This document shows, piece by piece, positions 35,431 through 48,603 of a stretch of 64,000 nt of DNA (within the stretch, counting starts at the first letter, position 1; each line of letters opens with the position of its first letter). The stretch spans positions 16,781,719 to 16,845,718 of the forward strand of contig VZDJ01000346.1 in NCBI GenBank assembly GCA_008694505.1, given 5' to 3'. Source of the stretch: Cyanoderma ruficeps. Its lineage: Eukaryota > Chordata > Aves > Passeriformes > Timaliidae. A program made the translations under genes and the position numbers. The notes under the pieces were generated by a model. The model was given only the letters and a program-made list of their open reading frames with translations, made no database searches and had not been told where the DNA came from.

Positions 35431-38065
35431 GCATCGCTTAGGATGGTGGAGAGTTTCAGGCTTCGGGGTCAAGCTGATAAAGTCACTTCTATCCCAAAAC
35501 CTCACACTTTAATTAGAGTTATAGATGGGCTTTATCTCCAACCAATCTTCCCTGAGGGACAAAGAAATGGGATCTTCAAGATCCTTCTAATAAACAGTGA
35601 AGCAGATGGATTATTATTCCCTGTATGACAAGAAGTCATACAGTCGTACAGCCTTGTAACAGGGATGCTCACATTTGGAAATCCCAATAATTAGGATGAC
35701 TCCTTGGGTGCCATCCTTGACTAGCTAGTTTTCCAGTCCCCCATCCCTCTACCTACTGGCCTTTTCTTATTGCTGGATGTTATTGTCCCACAGGTCCACA
35801 GCATGACTGATTACTTTCACTTAAATTCCTCCATGCTTTTTCCTATCCTCACCCCACGACTCTGAGTCTGCAGAACTACCTCATTGTCCTCTGATCAAAC
35901 CCTCCCTTTCTTTAAAGGCTCTTATTTTTCCAAAAACCTATGATAAGTGGGCAATATGTAGACCAATGATACCTTGGGATGATTTGCCAGTCACACTGAA
36001 TAGGATTTTCTTATTGTTTTCCTGCACTCTCCATGTCTCTGGATCTATTTGTGTTCTGTTGTCTAAAATTTGGGTTATAAACTCTTTGGAAACACAGTAT
36101 TGCAGACATATCCCTGTTCTATGTTTGCATGCATTTTAAACAGTGGATCTGTGGTCCCTGAGCAGCATTTTTGGGGCTACAGTAGTAGAAATTGTTGTTA
36201 TCCATACTGTGCTACCCAATACTGCAAATTTGTTCAATGCTTTTAATTATAAATTCCTATTCTGGTTATTTATATCCTTGTGAATTTTTATGCTGGGTGT
36301 CTGCCTGTGTTTCGATTTTTTTTGGAAAGTTTCAGCAAAAATGGTTATACTATTTCCCAGAAAAAAGATTATGAAAAAAGGCATTGTTTTGCCAATGTTA
36401 ATGAATTGGTTGTAAGAATTCTTTTTTGGAAACACTAGCTATTCCATGCTTTGACTTGAAGGTTGGCAGGCTGGAGGCCTCCTGGTGCCAGACACATAAG
36501 CATTTGCCTATATTTGGCTGAGTTTTAAACCCTATTCTTTAGTAATGTGGTAGAGTTTGGCAGATAAATTCCTCAAAATTTCTGTCTGTCCTGAGCATGT
36601 GCTACCTTTTCAGGCCAACTGCATTATCTCCATAGAGTAATTTATGCTTTCTTACCAACCCAGGACTTCCTTGCAGATGTTTTAAAAGTTGCAGCAAGAC
36701 GGTTTGTGACTGGTGCGTCCTCTGCCCACGCACTGGCAGGTCCACAGAGAGCAAGAAACCATCTCTCTTCAGTCCTGGCGAGAAATGACCAAGATCTCAT
36801 ATATATGCCCAGGGAGGACCAAGAGCTTAAGCTGGAAAAGCATGGGAGTTGGTGGGTTTTGTCAAAAAGAAAATAAAAGGAGAAACTTGTTGGATAAGGA
36901 GACCGTAATCTAAAATCAGTAAGAAAGAATGTGCTTTATGAAAAACTGGTAAGACTGGCAATATCAGAACAGAACAAAGACAGGAATGAAGAAACTTCTG
37001 CTGGCCCCCTGAAAAGCCATTAAGAAGGATGAGTGCAAGGACATAGGTCACCTTTAGACACTGTAGGAATGAAAAGCCAGTTACAAAAGAAAGCAGAGCA
37101 GTTAGGAAGTCAGTCTGGATGAAGAGAGACTCAGGGAGAGATGACTGAGCAGCCTAAGGAGAGGATGAGGTATTGCAGATTGTGAGGACTGGTTGGAGGA
37201 AAGATTGAAACAAGAACCCCAGGTGATGAAAAAAAGTGGGTGGAAAGATTCCCTAGATACAGAACTAATTTGGAGAGGCTGGATGTAGAGCCAGGATCAT
37301 GTACACAGAAGAAAAGAATAATGACATTGGAAGAAAAAGCAAAAATGGTAGAATGGATGGGAACAAAAAGTTTGGTGTTATGCTGAATAATGTTTGAGTA
37401 TGGGACTTCCCGTGCAGACAGACAGAAAAAGAAGCTTTGTGATAAGAAAGGATTAGAGGGAATAAAGCAAAAAAAGTCATGAATGTGTCAAGGGAGAAAA
37501 GAAAAACAAGAAAGAAAAGCCTTGTAAATTGGTACACATGATCTGTGATCATAAAGACTTGAAATTACACCCAGTTGCTGATACTTGCTCTGTCTCCATG
37601 TAAAAGGTATCAGTGAAGTTCACTTTCAGACTGCCACTCATGCCACTCAGCCCTTAGAAAGCTGGCCCACCCAGAAGGGGACTGTCTGGTCTTACTTTCT
37701 CTGGGTAGAAATTTCAGCCCTGCCAATGGTCTGTCCATGCTGTCAATATGATTCCACATAAAGGAATAGAGGAGAGGATTTTGCTGGCTTTTCAAAGAAT
37801 CTTAAAAATTGAAAACAACATTCCCTCCTGTCTTCATATAAAGCAAGCTTGCTGCAAAACAGCCTATTAGACACTAAGAAGCATCAAAATTACAGCTACC
37901 AACTGTAATCTCAATTTAATGTGTATCTGTGTAGCTGCATGCAGAATGGCTCTAAATGGAATTCACTTTCCTGCATTCGTTTCCTACACTTCAACCAGAT
38001 ATAGATATGTACATAGAAGTCATAAGGAACTTTGCACTGTAGATAATTAAAAACTGAATAAGCAA
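35431..38065. other. Unique sequence, with a long purine-rich part
   Basis: No gene or repeat family is recognised. From about 36.9 to 37.53 kb the plus strand is strongly enriched in A and G, with only short pyrimidine runs. The minus-strand frame at 37265-37552, rich in Phe and Leu, is a by-product of that skew. Confidence 0.55.
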
Positions 38066-38605
38066 AGAATCATAGAATATGCTAAGTTGGAGGAGACCCA
38101 TTAGGATCATTGAGTTCAGCTCCTGGTCCTGCACAGAACACCCCAAGAATTCACTTCTTGAAATCTGGCAGGCTTGATGCTGTGACCACTTCCCTGGGGA
38201 GCCTGTTTCAGTGCACAACCACTCTCTGGATGAAAAAATGTTTCCTAATACCTAGCTTAAACCTCCCTATGATACAATTTCATGCCATTCCCTTGGGTTC
38301 TGTCACTGGTCGCGAGAGTGAAGACATTAGTACTTCAGCTGGTGAGGATGTTGAAGATCACAATGAGGTCTCCCCTCAGTCTCCTCCAGGCTGAACAAAG
38401 TGACCTCAGCTGCCCCTGATAAGGCTTCCCCTCGAGACCCTTTACCACCCTCGTGGCCCTTCTCAGGATGCTCTCCAATAGTTTAGTGTCTTTTTAATAA
38501 TGTGGTGCCCAAAACTGCACCCAGGACTCAAGGTGAGGCTGCCCCAGTGCAGAGCAGAGCAGGAAAATCCCTCCCTTTCCCAGCTGGACACAGCCCAGAT
38601 GCTAT
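38066..38605 (-). mobile_element. CR1 LINE, 3' portion
   Basis: Read on the plus strand, the element starts with the reversed CR1 tail 'aatcatagaatatgctaagttggagg', then passes through 'gagttcagctcctggtcctgcac', 'ctccaggctgaacaaagtgac' and 'gtggcccttctcaggatgctctcc', and ends near 38605 at 'gctatgtctgatgtactcca'. These are standard blocks of the CR1 3' region in reverse orientation. It is 5' truncated and carries no intact ORF. Confidence 0.95.
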
Positions 38606-40324
38606 GTCTGATGTACTCCATGATAGAATAATCTTACTAAGTGCTAGTTTATACTGTCCATTATAATGTGTGGCATTGTACCTGTGTTTGGAAGCTCACA
38701 TAGAGTTACTGTGACTTTCTGTAAACATAAGGAAATCTTAAACTATTACCTGCTATAATGCTCTGCAGCTCCAGTCTTCCTTTTGAGAGAGAAGATTAAC
38801 GGGAACCTAATAATTTGTATTTCCCAATAAATTTATATCCCGTTGTTTCTGGCTTAGCTTTTGTATGAAGCCATTTGTATGAAAGTTCAGGAAGGAATGT
38901 TTACTTTGGCGTATCCTATTCACTGAAGATTTTTAGTTCCTACATCACCGTCATTTCTGACATGGATGGTGAGTGATAGACCACTTAGAGGAGCTAAAGC
39001 CTTGGCTGAGATTTCACTACTCATGCCAGATAGGAGGAATTGAATAGGGAAGCCAGAAGAGTTGACAGAATTTATACCAGCACTCCTCCTTGAGAAAGCG
39101 TAACCGACTCTTGTAGCATGGTGAAATACAGCATTCAGCATATTCTGGCTGCATACCTGGACTCTCCAGGAGCAATTCGGTCCAGAATCAATTTTGATGG
39201 TCATGTCAAGCCACATGTGACTTTTTCTGCCAGATGCAAACCTGTAACAATCATCAACATTTTGGCCACCCAAAAAGAGGTTGCTGTAATTCTCCTCAGA
39301 TGAGGAGTCATAAATGTACTGAAGATTGTGAAGACTGCTGAGGCTTGGAAGGAGCTACATATTAAAGGCTTATAAACTAACTGCTGAGCCAGAGTGTAGG
39401 TCCACCCTTAACTGTGTTTCTCTATACTCAGCAGTTTTCTTGCTTTTCCTTTGTACTTCTTCCATTCACAAACTGTTCACATGACCCTCCCAAGCCAAGG
39501 GACTCTACAGATTCCTGGCTGAGGGAGCAGGACATGCAAGTGGATCTGCTTGCTTCTGTGATTAACGGACATAGAATTTTTTAATATTCTGAGATGTTTC
39601 ATTTATGCCTTTTAGATGTATTAATTCACCTGCTCTTTGTGGACTGCAGATCCCAAAAGAGATATTTTTGAATGGGAAAAAGAGGGATCTAGCCCTTTCC
39701 CTTAGCAAAGATAGCACATTCTTCATACAGTGTAGGAAGAAATGCGTCTGGCCTCTTACCGGATGTGAAATCAAAACACATAGTCTAATCTTGCTCTGAC
39801 TGACCTTCCTGAAAGATCTGAGGATTCCTGGCCTAAAAGAGGCAGGAATGGTCTGTGTTGTAGGGAGATAAGCTTTGTGAGCAACTGTGTGACAGTAGGG
39901 AAATTTAACAAGCCTATAACTGTAATGTAGGAAAGTGGTGGACATGCAGATTAAGGGTTTCAAGTGCTGTATAGAAATATGAAATGCAAACTCAGTTTGC
40001 TCAGCAAAAACTGAGCTTGCTTTTGCTTTACCATATGGACCAGGTTAGATGGCTATTAGAGCTTCAGCAAATCTCCCCAGTTTCTCTTCTTTAAGTCTTC
40101 ACAAGTACTCTCCAGCCTGGATGCAGCAGATGCCACTAAAATATGGCGTCCCCATGCATGTCACAGCAGGGATAATGGCAGGAACCTGGAGGAAATGTGT
40201 AGAACAGTAGGCTCAAAGACCCTGGAGATGGGTGGCACTGCCACCACCTCAGTGCTTGCTACATGCCTTCCCATGCTGCTCAGTGAGTTACAGGACCCTT
40301 GACCACCAATCAGTTGTTGGTGAC
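38606..40324. other. Unique sequence with one longer open frame
   Basis: A minus-strand frame is open for 144 codons between a stop at 39355 and TGA at 38920; the first ATG is at 39273. It includes SHMWLDMTIKIDSGPNCSW, with a possible acceptor upstream (ctccttccaagcctcagcag) and a possible internal donor (GTCCAG|gtatgc). I recognise no family, and the opposite strand is also partly open. A chance frame is plausible. Nothing else is seen. Confidence 0.4.
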
Positions 40325-40562
40325 TACTGGAAGAGGCTGCATTTCCTTATATCAGGAAAAAAATCTTCACTGAAAGAGTGATTGGGCACTGGAATTGTCT
40401 TCCCAGAGAGGTGGTGGAGTCACTGTCCCTGGACCTTTTTAAAAAAAGACTGGACAAGGCACTTGGTGCCATGGTTTAATTGATGAGGAGGTGTTGGGTC
40501 ATAGGTTGGACTTGATAATATCAAAGGTCTATTCCAGCCTAGTTTATTTTGGGATTCTGTGA
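40325..40562 (+). mobile_element. CR1 LINE, short 3' end
   Basis: It contains the CR1 block 'aggaaaaaaatcttcactgaaagagtgattgggcactgg', the end of the ORF with 'cccagagaggtggtggagtc', and the 3' tail 'ggttggacttgataatatcaaaggtctattccagcct', ending in 'gggattctgtgat'. It is strongly 5' truncated and of a different subfamily from the copy at 12625. Confidence 0.93.
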
Positions 40563-43507
40563 TCTGTCTGCTGCATCTCTAGCAGCACATGAGGCTGGCT
40601 TTGCATCTTACCCTGGAGTCAATTTTTCAAATGCAAACTCATTACTTTAGTCCCAGAATGAAAGCCTTTCAGGAGAACTTAGGTAAAAGAACTAATTCTA
40701 CTCAAAGTGTTTTACAACATAGAAGAAAAATTGAAAATTGATATTTTTGGTGATGCAACAAGAAGTTATAAACAGAGTGGTGATAGGAGATGTAGCTGAG
40801 GTGCCTGTATTTTTGACCTGCATGAGATGTGGTGATTGCTTGGATCCCAGCCACCATGTCATATGGCAGCAACCTCATCTGCACCAGCATTTTTCTTTTA
40901 TTCCACCAGAAGATGATGATTGATTGTTCTCTTCACATGTGGACTTTATAATAATGATCTGTCTTTTTCCTCAGAAAGCTGAATTACTGGCCTGAGATTT
41001 TTCTGTGAATTCTTTAGGACCACATTGAAAGACCCATATACTTCTCTGAGTGAGCATGGGTTGTCTTAGAGGTTGCAACACAGGGCAAAGAAGGGTCCTA
41101 AGGTCCTATATGGGTATGGGAGAAGAACCAGCAGCATCTGGACAGTTTTGGACACTCAGAAATTAAAACAAAATTGAAAGGTGGTTTAGCTGATGAAAAC
41201 TATTCTGTCAGTCATCACAAAATATTTCTCCTCTATTTCAGTGACAAATAATGTCATCAGATCACAGGAAGTCAGAGGATTTAAAATGCAAGAGTAAAAA
41301 CCAGTTACAATGGACAAAAGGCTCATGTTTACATGATGCAAGACAATGCACCATGGATATTGAGATAACTCTGTTAAAAATGCAGTAGACCAGGGAATCT
41401 ATGTTATTTTTTGGGAGTGTTCAGACCTATTTGTTATGCAACTTAGACCTAGGAAGTGGTATGGTTGGTTTTGGCTTCTTTAACATGGTTTTTGGATAAG
41501 AATTTGGTATGTGGACTTAAAGAGAGCTCAGATTGCAAACTTCAAGAATTCGTCATTTTTAGTGGCTTGCAAAAGTGGTCCAAAACCGAAATCCTGTGGG
41601 AGAACTGATGTTTGAAGAAATGCCGCAATTAAAAATGAAATAGGGAACATGAAGTAGCTATTGGAAAATGTGGTTCATTTTATAATATGATTGAATAATA
41701 GAACAAACACTTATGAATCCACAACTAAGCCTGAAAGTGTGGGACCAGGTTTTAGATAGAAATAATATGCAGCCAACTATTTCTGAAATAAGTGAAGTGC
41801 TGTAATTGGTGAGGTCCTGAAACTCATGTGCTGCCAGTTTTTAGATGCACTACACAAACTTGAATTTTTATTTGTTTTGACTCAGTCCCCTGAAATAAAT
41901 TTGGATCAGATATTTAAAATCCAATTATGCTATCTACCATATTTCAAATGCTAAAATAAACCCCCCAAAAGGAAATAAGGTCTCCTTACTGCTTTCAAGT
42001 GGGTATTAGTGCTGGGAACAACCGAAGAACACTATCATCTTGGTATCCTCTTGGTTAACACGATGGTTTCATTTCACATTTGATTCCCACTAAAGCAATG
42101 GTATATTGGAAAAAAAACACAGGAACTTCTTTCTCCCCGGTAAAAATATACACAATGCTTATCAAAACCCAAACAGATTGCCGGTATACCCACATGCTTA
42201 ATGGTTTGTGTTGTGTTTTCTGCGTAAAAACTTCTCAAGCATTTGAAATTGAAAAAACATCTCAAGAAAAAACAAAGAACTGGGACAAATTTTCCACAGT
42301 AATCCCATTGTCACCTACCTTGAAGTAGAACAAATTTCATTAATTACATTATTTATTCTTTGGAACAAACGATTCTCACATACTTTGATATTATTGGAAA
42401 AACACAGAAAACAAAAGGCAGGTGTTTCATCCCTTTCCTGTTTTTCATTTTGCTTTGTTCTCAGTGGAATTCAGTGATGGTCTTCAGGAGCTTTTAACTG
42501 TAGATGTAAAAAGGACAATAGGGAATGCACTCTGCCAGATAGACACTCAAGTGCAACTCTCAGAGAAAAATCACATCTATTGCATTCTGCTGGCATGGCA
42601 GGGAGGCCTGGAAGAGCTCTGGGAGCTCAAACAGTAAGCAGTTCTGTTTAGCCTTCCAAGTGTAGTTGGGAGTATTTTGCTGTCATGTGAACATTTATCT
42701 CATGTACAAATCTTAGATGAAAAACCATTTTCTTTGTAATTAAAAAATACTGATGGCTATACAGTGTATGAATTGTAGGAACTCTTGATATTGTACTGCC
42801 TTAGATTGATTACTTCAGCTTTCTCTGGTTTCTGTACTGTGAGTGGAAGAAAGGATTTAAAAAAATTTTAATTGCTATTTTTCTTTACTTGGGCTCAGCA
42901 AGAGTTTCAAGTCATAGCAGCAGTCTGCCAGTTCTCACAATCATCTCTGCAATAGCTTTGTTGAAAGTCTAGAAAAAATGTAGGGTATCTCTGGATTTAA
43001 GCAATTTTATCAAATCTGGACCTGTTTGGCCTCAGTTTGGCTGCTTTCACCACTTGACTTCGTGTCAATCTTTCTGTGGATGGAGCCCCAGGCTGAAAGC
43101 ACCCTGCTTTGTTGAGGTCCTACCACACCCTCTAGGTAAATAATGATCTCATTGCAAGGTCTCCTACGATTTATTTGGCGGGGATGAAATTCTCCCAACT
43201 TTTTTGATTAACAGCCTGAAATGTATCCCTTTGCACTGACAGATTTGTCCCTAGCTCACACATCCTACCTGCTCCAGTCTGGCCTGTGTCCACTAGCCAT
43301 ACTCTGTGTCTGGGCTGTAAAATTTTCTTCCCTTCCTGACATTTCTAATAAGGCCCTTCCTCAGCTCCAAGAAATCACTTACTGTGTCCCAGGCTTGAAG
43401 AGACCCTTGGCACCACCTTCCCTTTGCCTGTGAATCTTGCTGCTGCAACTCTTTCTACTTTTCTCTTTCTTTTTTGTTCCTGTGACCCATGGGGCTTTTA
43501 AGGGATT
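40563..43507. other. Unique sequence, one candidate exon
   Basis: No repeats are recognised. The candidate plus-strand exon at 42465-42633 lies in the middle. The rest is AT-rich and intron-like. Confidence 0.5.
42465..42633 (+). CDS. Candidate internal exon, unknown gene
   Basis: This has the best acceptor among the plus-strand candidates: a 30-base pyrimidine-rich tract, tttcctgtttttcattttgctttgttctcag. It is followed by 169 bases open in one frame, then the donor CAAACA|gtaagc. Two bases complete a codon, 55 codons follow, and two bases start the next. Parts of the product read DGLQELLTVDVKRTIGNAL and CILLAWQGGLEELWELK, with mixed, globular-looking composition. The other two frames are closed. 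The exit phase fits the candidate at 48548. No family is recognised. Confidence 0.25.
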
Positions 43508-43526
43508 GGGGGGGGGGGGGGGGGGN
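43508..43526 (+). repeat. 18-G homopolymer ending at an unresolved base
   Basis: G18 at 43508-43525 is followed by the only N in the window, at 43526. The N probably marks a collapsed or unsequenced G-rich tract, so the true length here is unknown. Confidence 0.9.
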
Positions 43527-44366
43527 CAAACATGAGACCACTGTTAGTAGTATTTTAGACTAAGCATCATCACACTTTTTATTTGCCCTATTCTGCATAC
43601 CGTAGGCCGTAGTGTAGAGAGCAAATACTTTTCTTAGTGCATTTCTAAAGGTTGAAATAAACAATGAAAACAAGATTGGAAATGTTGTCATCATCTTCCA
43701 GAATTTCCACTCTAGAATGATGACTTTTTTGTTGTTGTTGTGCCTGTTCCATAAGAAATTTTAGCTGAGATGTTTTTGCAAACATGTTGTAACATCTTGC
43801 AAAGTCTTGAACATTTGTCACCTAAGATCTGAGCCACTCACTTCTCTGTCCCAGCTACCCCTAATACTGCTTTCATGTCATCTCCATTCTAATACCAGCA
43901 TTTTTTCTCCTAAAGAAATTACTCTGTGAATTCAGTTTTAGTTCCCTTGAAACCCAATGATTCCAGAAGTACTTTTATTTGAACCTTTTGTTCATGCATA
44001 AGGACCAACTTTATGAAAATATAACTTTGCTTTTGGTTATGGATAGATGTGCAACAAAAACACTTCACCAGTACTGGCAGCCTGTAACCCCAGATAGTCT
44101 CCTTTATGTTACCACTTCTTCCTGTTTTTGGCATTGTTGGACACAAACACAAGGAGTGCATTTTCTCATTGTTTGACCTTGCACATCTCCTGTGACAATA
44201 ATTTTCATTATTAGTATTCATCTAAATATGTGGGTGGCATCCAGCTAATTTTATGCAAAATTTGAAAATTCCTCAAAGTAATTTAATTTCCTTTGGAGCT
44301 GAGCCAATAAAGCCTCATGGTCATCCTGTGTGCTCAGATGATTTTCCTGCCATTTTCAGAATGGGA
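43527..44366. other. Unique sequence, nothing recognised
   Basis: No repeat family or convincing exon is seen. The 100-codon minus-strand frame at 43919-44221 has no domain I recognise. Confidence 0.55.
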
Positions 44367-44410
44367 GAAGGAAGGAAGGAAGGAAGGAAGGAAGGAAGGA
44401 AGGAAGGAAG
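44367..44410 (+). repeat. (GAAG)11 microsatellite
   Basis: Eleven perfect tetramers without interruption. Each carries GGAA, the ETS-factor core. The perfect state suggests a young, length-variable locus. Confidence 0.95.
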
Positions 44411-47400
44411 ATTGATCAAACTGTACATTAACATAATGCAAGCAATAATTCTTTAGGATATTGATCCATTTATGACAATTTTTACTAAGCAACAGTCAGA
44501 CCCAGTTAGGTGTCTCCTCTCAGATGAATGTTGAAGGAATTTTCTGCAGTGACTTGACCAGGCTTATCTACCTGAATGAGTGAACTTGTCTGATTTTAAA
44601 GGAAGGGAGAAGTACCTATGCCATACACATGTATTTCATACTTCCTTATTTTTTTAACTTCAAATACCTGGAAGTTTCAATTTCCGTGTTCCTAAACTTA
44701 TTTTAATATTGATACTATTTTCCCCAAATAAAACTGAAAGCTCTTTCTGATCATTATGAGGAATAAAAAATATTGGCACACATATAAAGCCCCAGGAGCT
44801 TTCCAGTAGCATTAAATCATACTTTTAATAAACTTGTGATTTCTCCCAACTGACTTCATTATCTGAAGACTGCCTTACCTGAACAACTAACCAGAAGCAT
44901 TATTTAAAAATCAGAGTTTCTGTACTTCTTGTTTAACTTTTTCTGGAGTTGTTAGGATATGCCAAAAATGGGAACTTCCACGACTATGTCACATCATCAC
45001 CTGGACATTTTACTGCATCCGTTTCACATAAGGGCACTCACATGGACAAAATAGAAGTGACTTGCCTGATAACAGTGAAATTTTTTTTTGGCTGGGAGGG
45101 GAGGGGGGCTGGTATGAGTACAATTAATTCAGTCCACTGTCAGTAAAGGAATTTTAATCACATTCTTTATCTAAAGTCATTGTTGACTTTAAAGAACTAT
45201 TTTTACCTTTGCACTTGAATAACTACCTGAGTTAGCAAGATCAGACTTCCACACTCTAAATCCCTTAGGAGAAGGTCCTGTAGTGCTCCTGCCTTGCACA
45301 TGCTTGCCATGGCAGAAATCATAACTGAGCTCCAACCAAAGGCTCGTGACTTCCCATTTTTGGCTGTGTGTGAGGCCTCACCCTTTCCACAGAGGCCATG
45401 AATGCTCTGGGAGTGAGCATGCTGTCGGGAATGCTGCATGTCATAAACACAGCCAGTGCTCTGGCAGGGCTCATGGCCCTCATTCTAGGGATTGAAGCAA
45501 AATATTTCTTCATCACTTCTGAATTTTAGAGCAAATACAGAACAAGCCCATGGTCTCTCCAAACCTCAGGCAATTTACTTTGGCTACCAATACACCCACA
45601 GAAAGAGTTTTGCGATTTATATATTTATCCTTTCCTTACTTAGTATTGATTCTAAATAAAGAAGAAACCATGCTTGACGGGAAACCTATGAGTAAGGACA
45701 TATGAATTAAAGAGTTTGTTTTATCTACCCACTTTCCTTCTACTGTTGCCAAAGAAAGTTTTCTTCTTTGTAGTAAAAGTAATGGTGCTCTGCATATAAT
45801 CAGTATGATATAGATCAAGTAGAAGCTTTTTTTCACATACTGAGAAACTATCAAATTATTATTCTACTCCATTGTTCATATTTCATTAATCTTATCAAAT
45901 CTACCCAACATGTACTGACAAGCATTCAAAAAATTCACCTTTCTTATTTGCCTATCACTATAATCCATCATTATATACATCTAATTTATTTATTTTAAGT
46001 TTAGTTTGACAGATCTTATGTCTGCAGCAGAAACGAAAAGGAGATACTTCTGTGACAGCAAGTGTCATGGAGAAAATTAATCTGAATAGACAACACTGTT
46101 ATGTTTCTAAAGTACCAATGATTTTGTTTTACATTCATATGCTTCTATCGGTGGTAAAATGCAGCCATTTTTCCTCAATGGATAAGTTTAAAATAATATT
46201 TTTGTTATGTCTGTGGAGAACTATAATAACCTTGAACCAGCACTCCAGATGCAGGTTGCACTATATAATTAGGTACCCTAGATAAACATTACTGTAGAAG
46301 TTAGAACTGAATGAACTTTTAAGGAATGGAAAGAAAGGGAATTATGATCCAGTGGTAAGAATACACTTAGGGCAATGGTCATGTGACAGTGTTTTCCTGA
46401 TGATAGTTTTACCCATTTGTTTTAGTAAATAAGCTCGGAAAAAGAATTAGGTTTTCTTTTAAATTTTTAAATGTATGCTTATGGCAGTGGGATACATATT
46501 ACTCCATGATGGGATGAAAAACCAGTTCATCTCCTAAGCACTTGCATGCACACACATCTCAGCTTCATTAGAAATTGTAGTTTAGTTTCATTGATATAAT
46601 TCCAATATGTGCCACTACTGCACTTCATAGAAATGGCCATCAGGCACATGTTGGACCCAGTGATATGGTTAATGGCAAGAAAAATAAAAATATCCCACAG
46701 AAAAAGCAAATCACCAGAGGAAGATACTTGTGGGATGCAGAACCAATGGTACTTTTGGAACATGCCAGGTTCTCTCTTCTCTGCCCAGTAGTATGAAATA
46801 TGGGTGGATGCTTCTCTGCCACTCTGGCTTTGGAGTCCAGGTGATGAACTCGGGGCAACAGAGGTATATCGTATGATGTAGCTCCATGCAAGTAAAATGG
46901 GCGCATTTGTGTTGAGGCCAAAACCAATGCCGAAGTCAATCCTGCAAATTTCCAGACGTTTTGGATGAGGCCTAAAAGTTAAACAATGCTCTGTGAGAGA
47001 CCTGTACTACCCAGATGAATGGTGCTTCCATGTGTCTGGCCCAAATGAAGAGGCAGTTATTTTACTCCCTGTGTTAGTCTATAAAGTTGAAACTCAATTT
47101 AAGAACAGACTGATTATTTTCTCCTATGCCAAAATAAAGCTGCCTTAATGGTAGCTCTGAATTGGCTTGTCATAAAGGCTTCATTTGTAGCAATGGAGAG
47201 CATCTACTCCTCACCAGTGCTCACACTCAGCATGCCATTTTCCTTACTCATGCCTTCATTTTAGTGCTGAGAAAGTGGCCCATACCTAAATTGAACCTGA
47301 AGGAAATAGGTCCTACAACCAAAATAAGACTGTAAAAGGAGAGAAACTTGAAAGTTAAAAAAAAAGAAAGAGAGGGAAGGACAATGCTTAGAGAGTGTCA

Positions 47401-48547
47401 GAAGTATTCTTACTAAACTTGAGCAGCACATATAAGAGGATTTGTGAAACATATATGAAACTACCAGCTTAACTTCTGTGAACTGTCTTGGGAGAGATGC
47501 TCTGTGGCATAAATCTAGGAGGGACAGATACTCAGTTCAGTTTTGGTGGGTGTTTAAGGATGGATATTTCGATCAGTTGACTTTAGTAACATGTACTAGT
47601 TTAACCAGGACATGGAATGGCCTATGAACTGCTTCAGGTCCCTAAAATAATTAAATAAAAGATGTGTGTTTATGGTTGAGTGTCATTTCAAGATCTTTTC
47701 ACAGAAAAGCATTGAAGTTAGGGGCACAGCACAAGGCTGGGAGTGATCACCTGCCTTTCACAAAAACTTGAAATACTTACCCAGCCAGCATCAGATAGAC
47801 ACATGCAAAAGTGCATACTTCAGCTATAGAAATGACTACAGAAATCACCAAATCAAAGTTGTTGCCTTCACTTTCATGTCCAGGAAGTAGCCAGGGTGAT
47901 CTAACATCTCCCAGGTACTGCACAGTGCTGGCATTCTTTCCTTTTTTTACCTTTTATTTTCCTCTTAGTCAGAATACTTGGAAATGGACTCCTGAACCCT
48001 GATGTATGTGGTCCTTGCTTGATGCTGTATAAAGGCTTTCTGAAATCATCTTTATTTTTTCTCTTGGAGCTGCAATTGTCATCCATCAGGGCCCACATTT
48101 GCTTTCAATCCTATCACACTACTGCCAGGAGAAACAGCAAAAAAATTCATGAGTTTCCATTTTCTTGTTGCAGTGACAAGAGCCTTTAATGTTCATTCCA
48201 CCCTTAACCCTGTGCCTCTCTCCATCATGATTCCTTTTGAAGGAGGTGATAAAAAGAAAAGTATAGAAATTGCCTTTAGATCAAAAAATAACCTGAGAAT
48301 CTTTATTTCTTCTCTGGGAAATCCCTTATTTTCAAGACAGGGTCATCTGTCAAAATAAACTATGGTGACATTTAAATACTCTCCTTAGTAATTATCTTTC
48401 ACTTTGCAGTTTTGTAATTAGTTGTTATTTCTAATACACAGGGGCTGCAAAACTCTACAGGCTCATGACTCACGCCTGAGTTCTTGAAATGAGACATTTC
48501 TTCATGTGAAGGGGAATCAGAAGTGCTTCTGTCTTTCTAAGTCACAG

Positions 48548-48603
48548 GTTTGGTGAGGGGAGAAACTGCAGTTTGTCAGTGACTGGAATAGTACTGCCTG
48601 AAG
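48548..48603 (+). CDS. Candidate short exon, unknown gene
   Basis: The acceptor gtctttctaagtcacag precedes 56 bases open in one frame and a consensus donor, CTGAAG|gtaagt. One base completes a codon; 18 codons follow (FGEGRNCSLSVTGIVLPE), with one base over. The entry phase fits the exit of the candidate at 42465, but the exit does not fit 49057. Too short to identify. Confidence 0.15.

Noticed and set aside
34478..35441. Three overlapping plus-strand open frames of 279, 199 and 191 codons
   Set aside because: They consist of the 34-bp minisatellite read in different frames plus the stop-poor CpG island. The repeated peptides reflect the DNA repeat, and no splice or domain evidence supports them.
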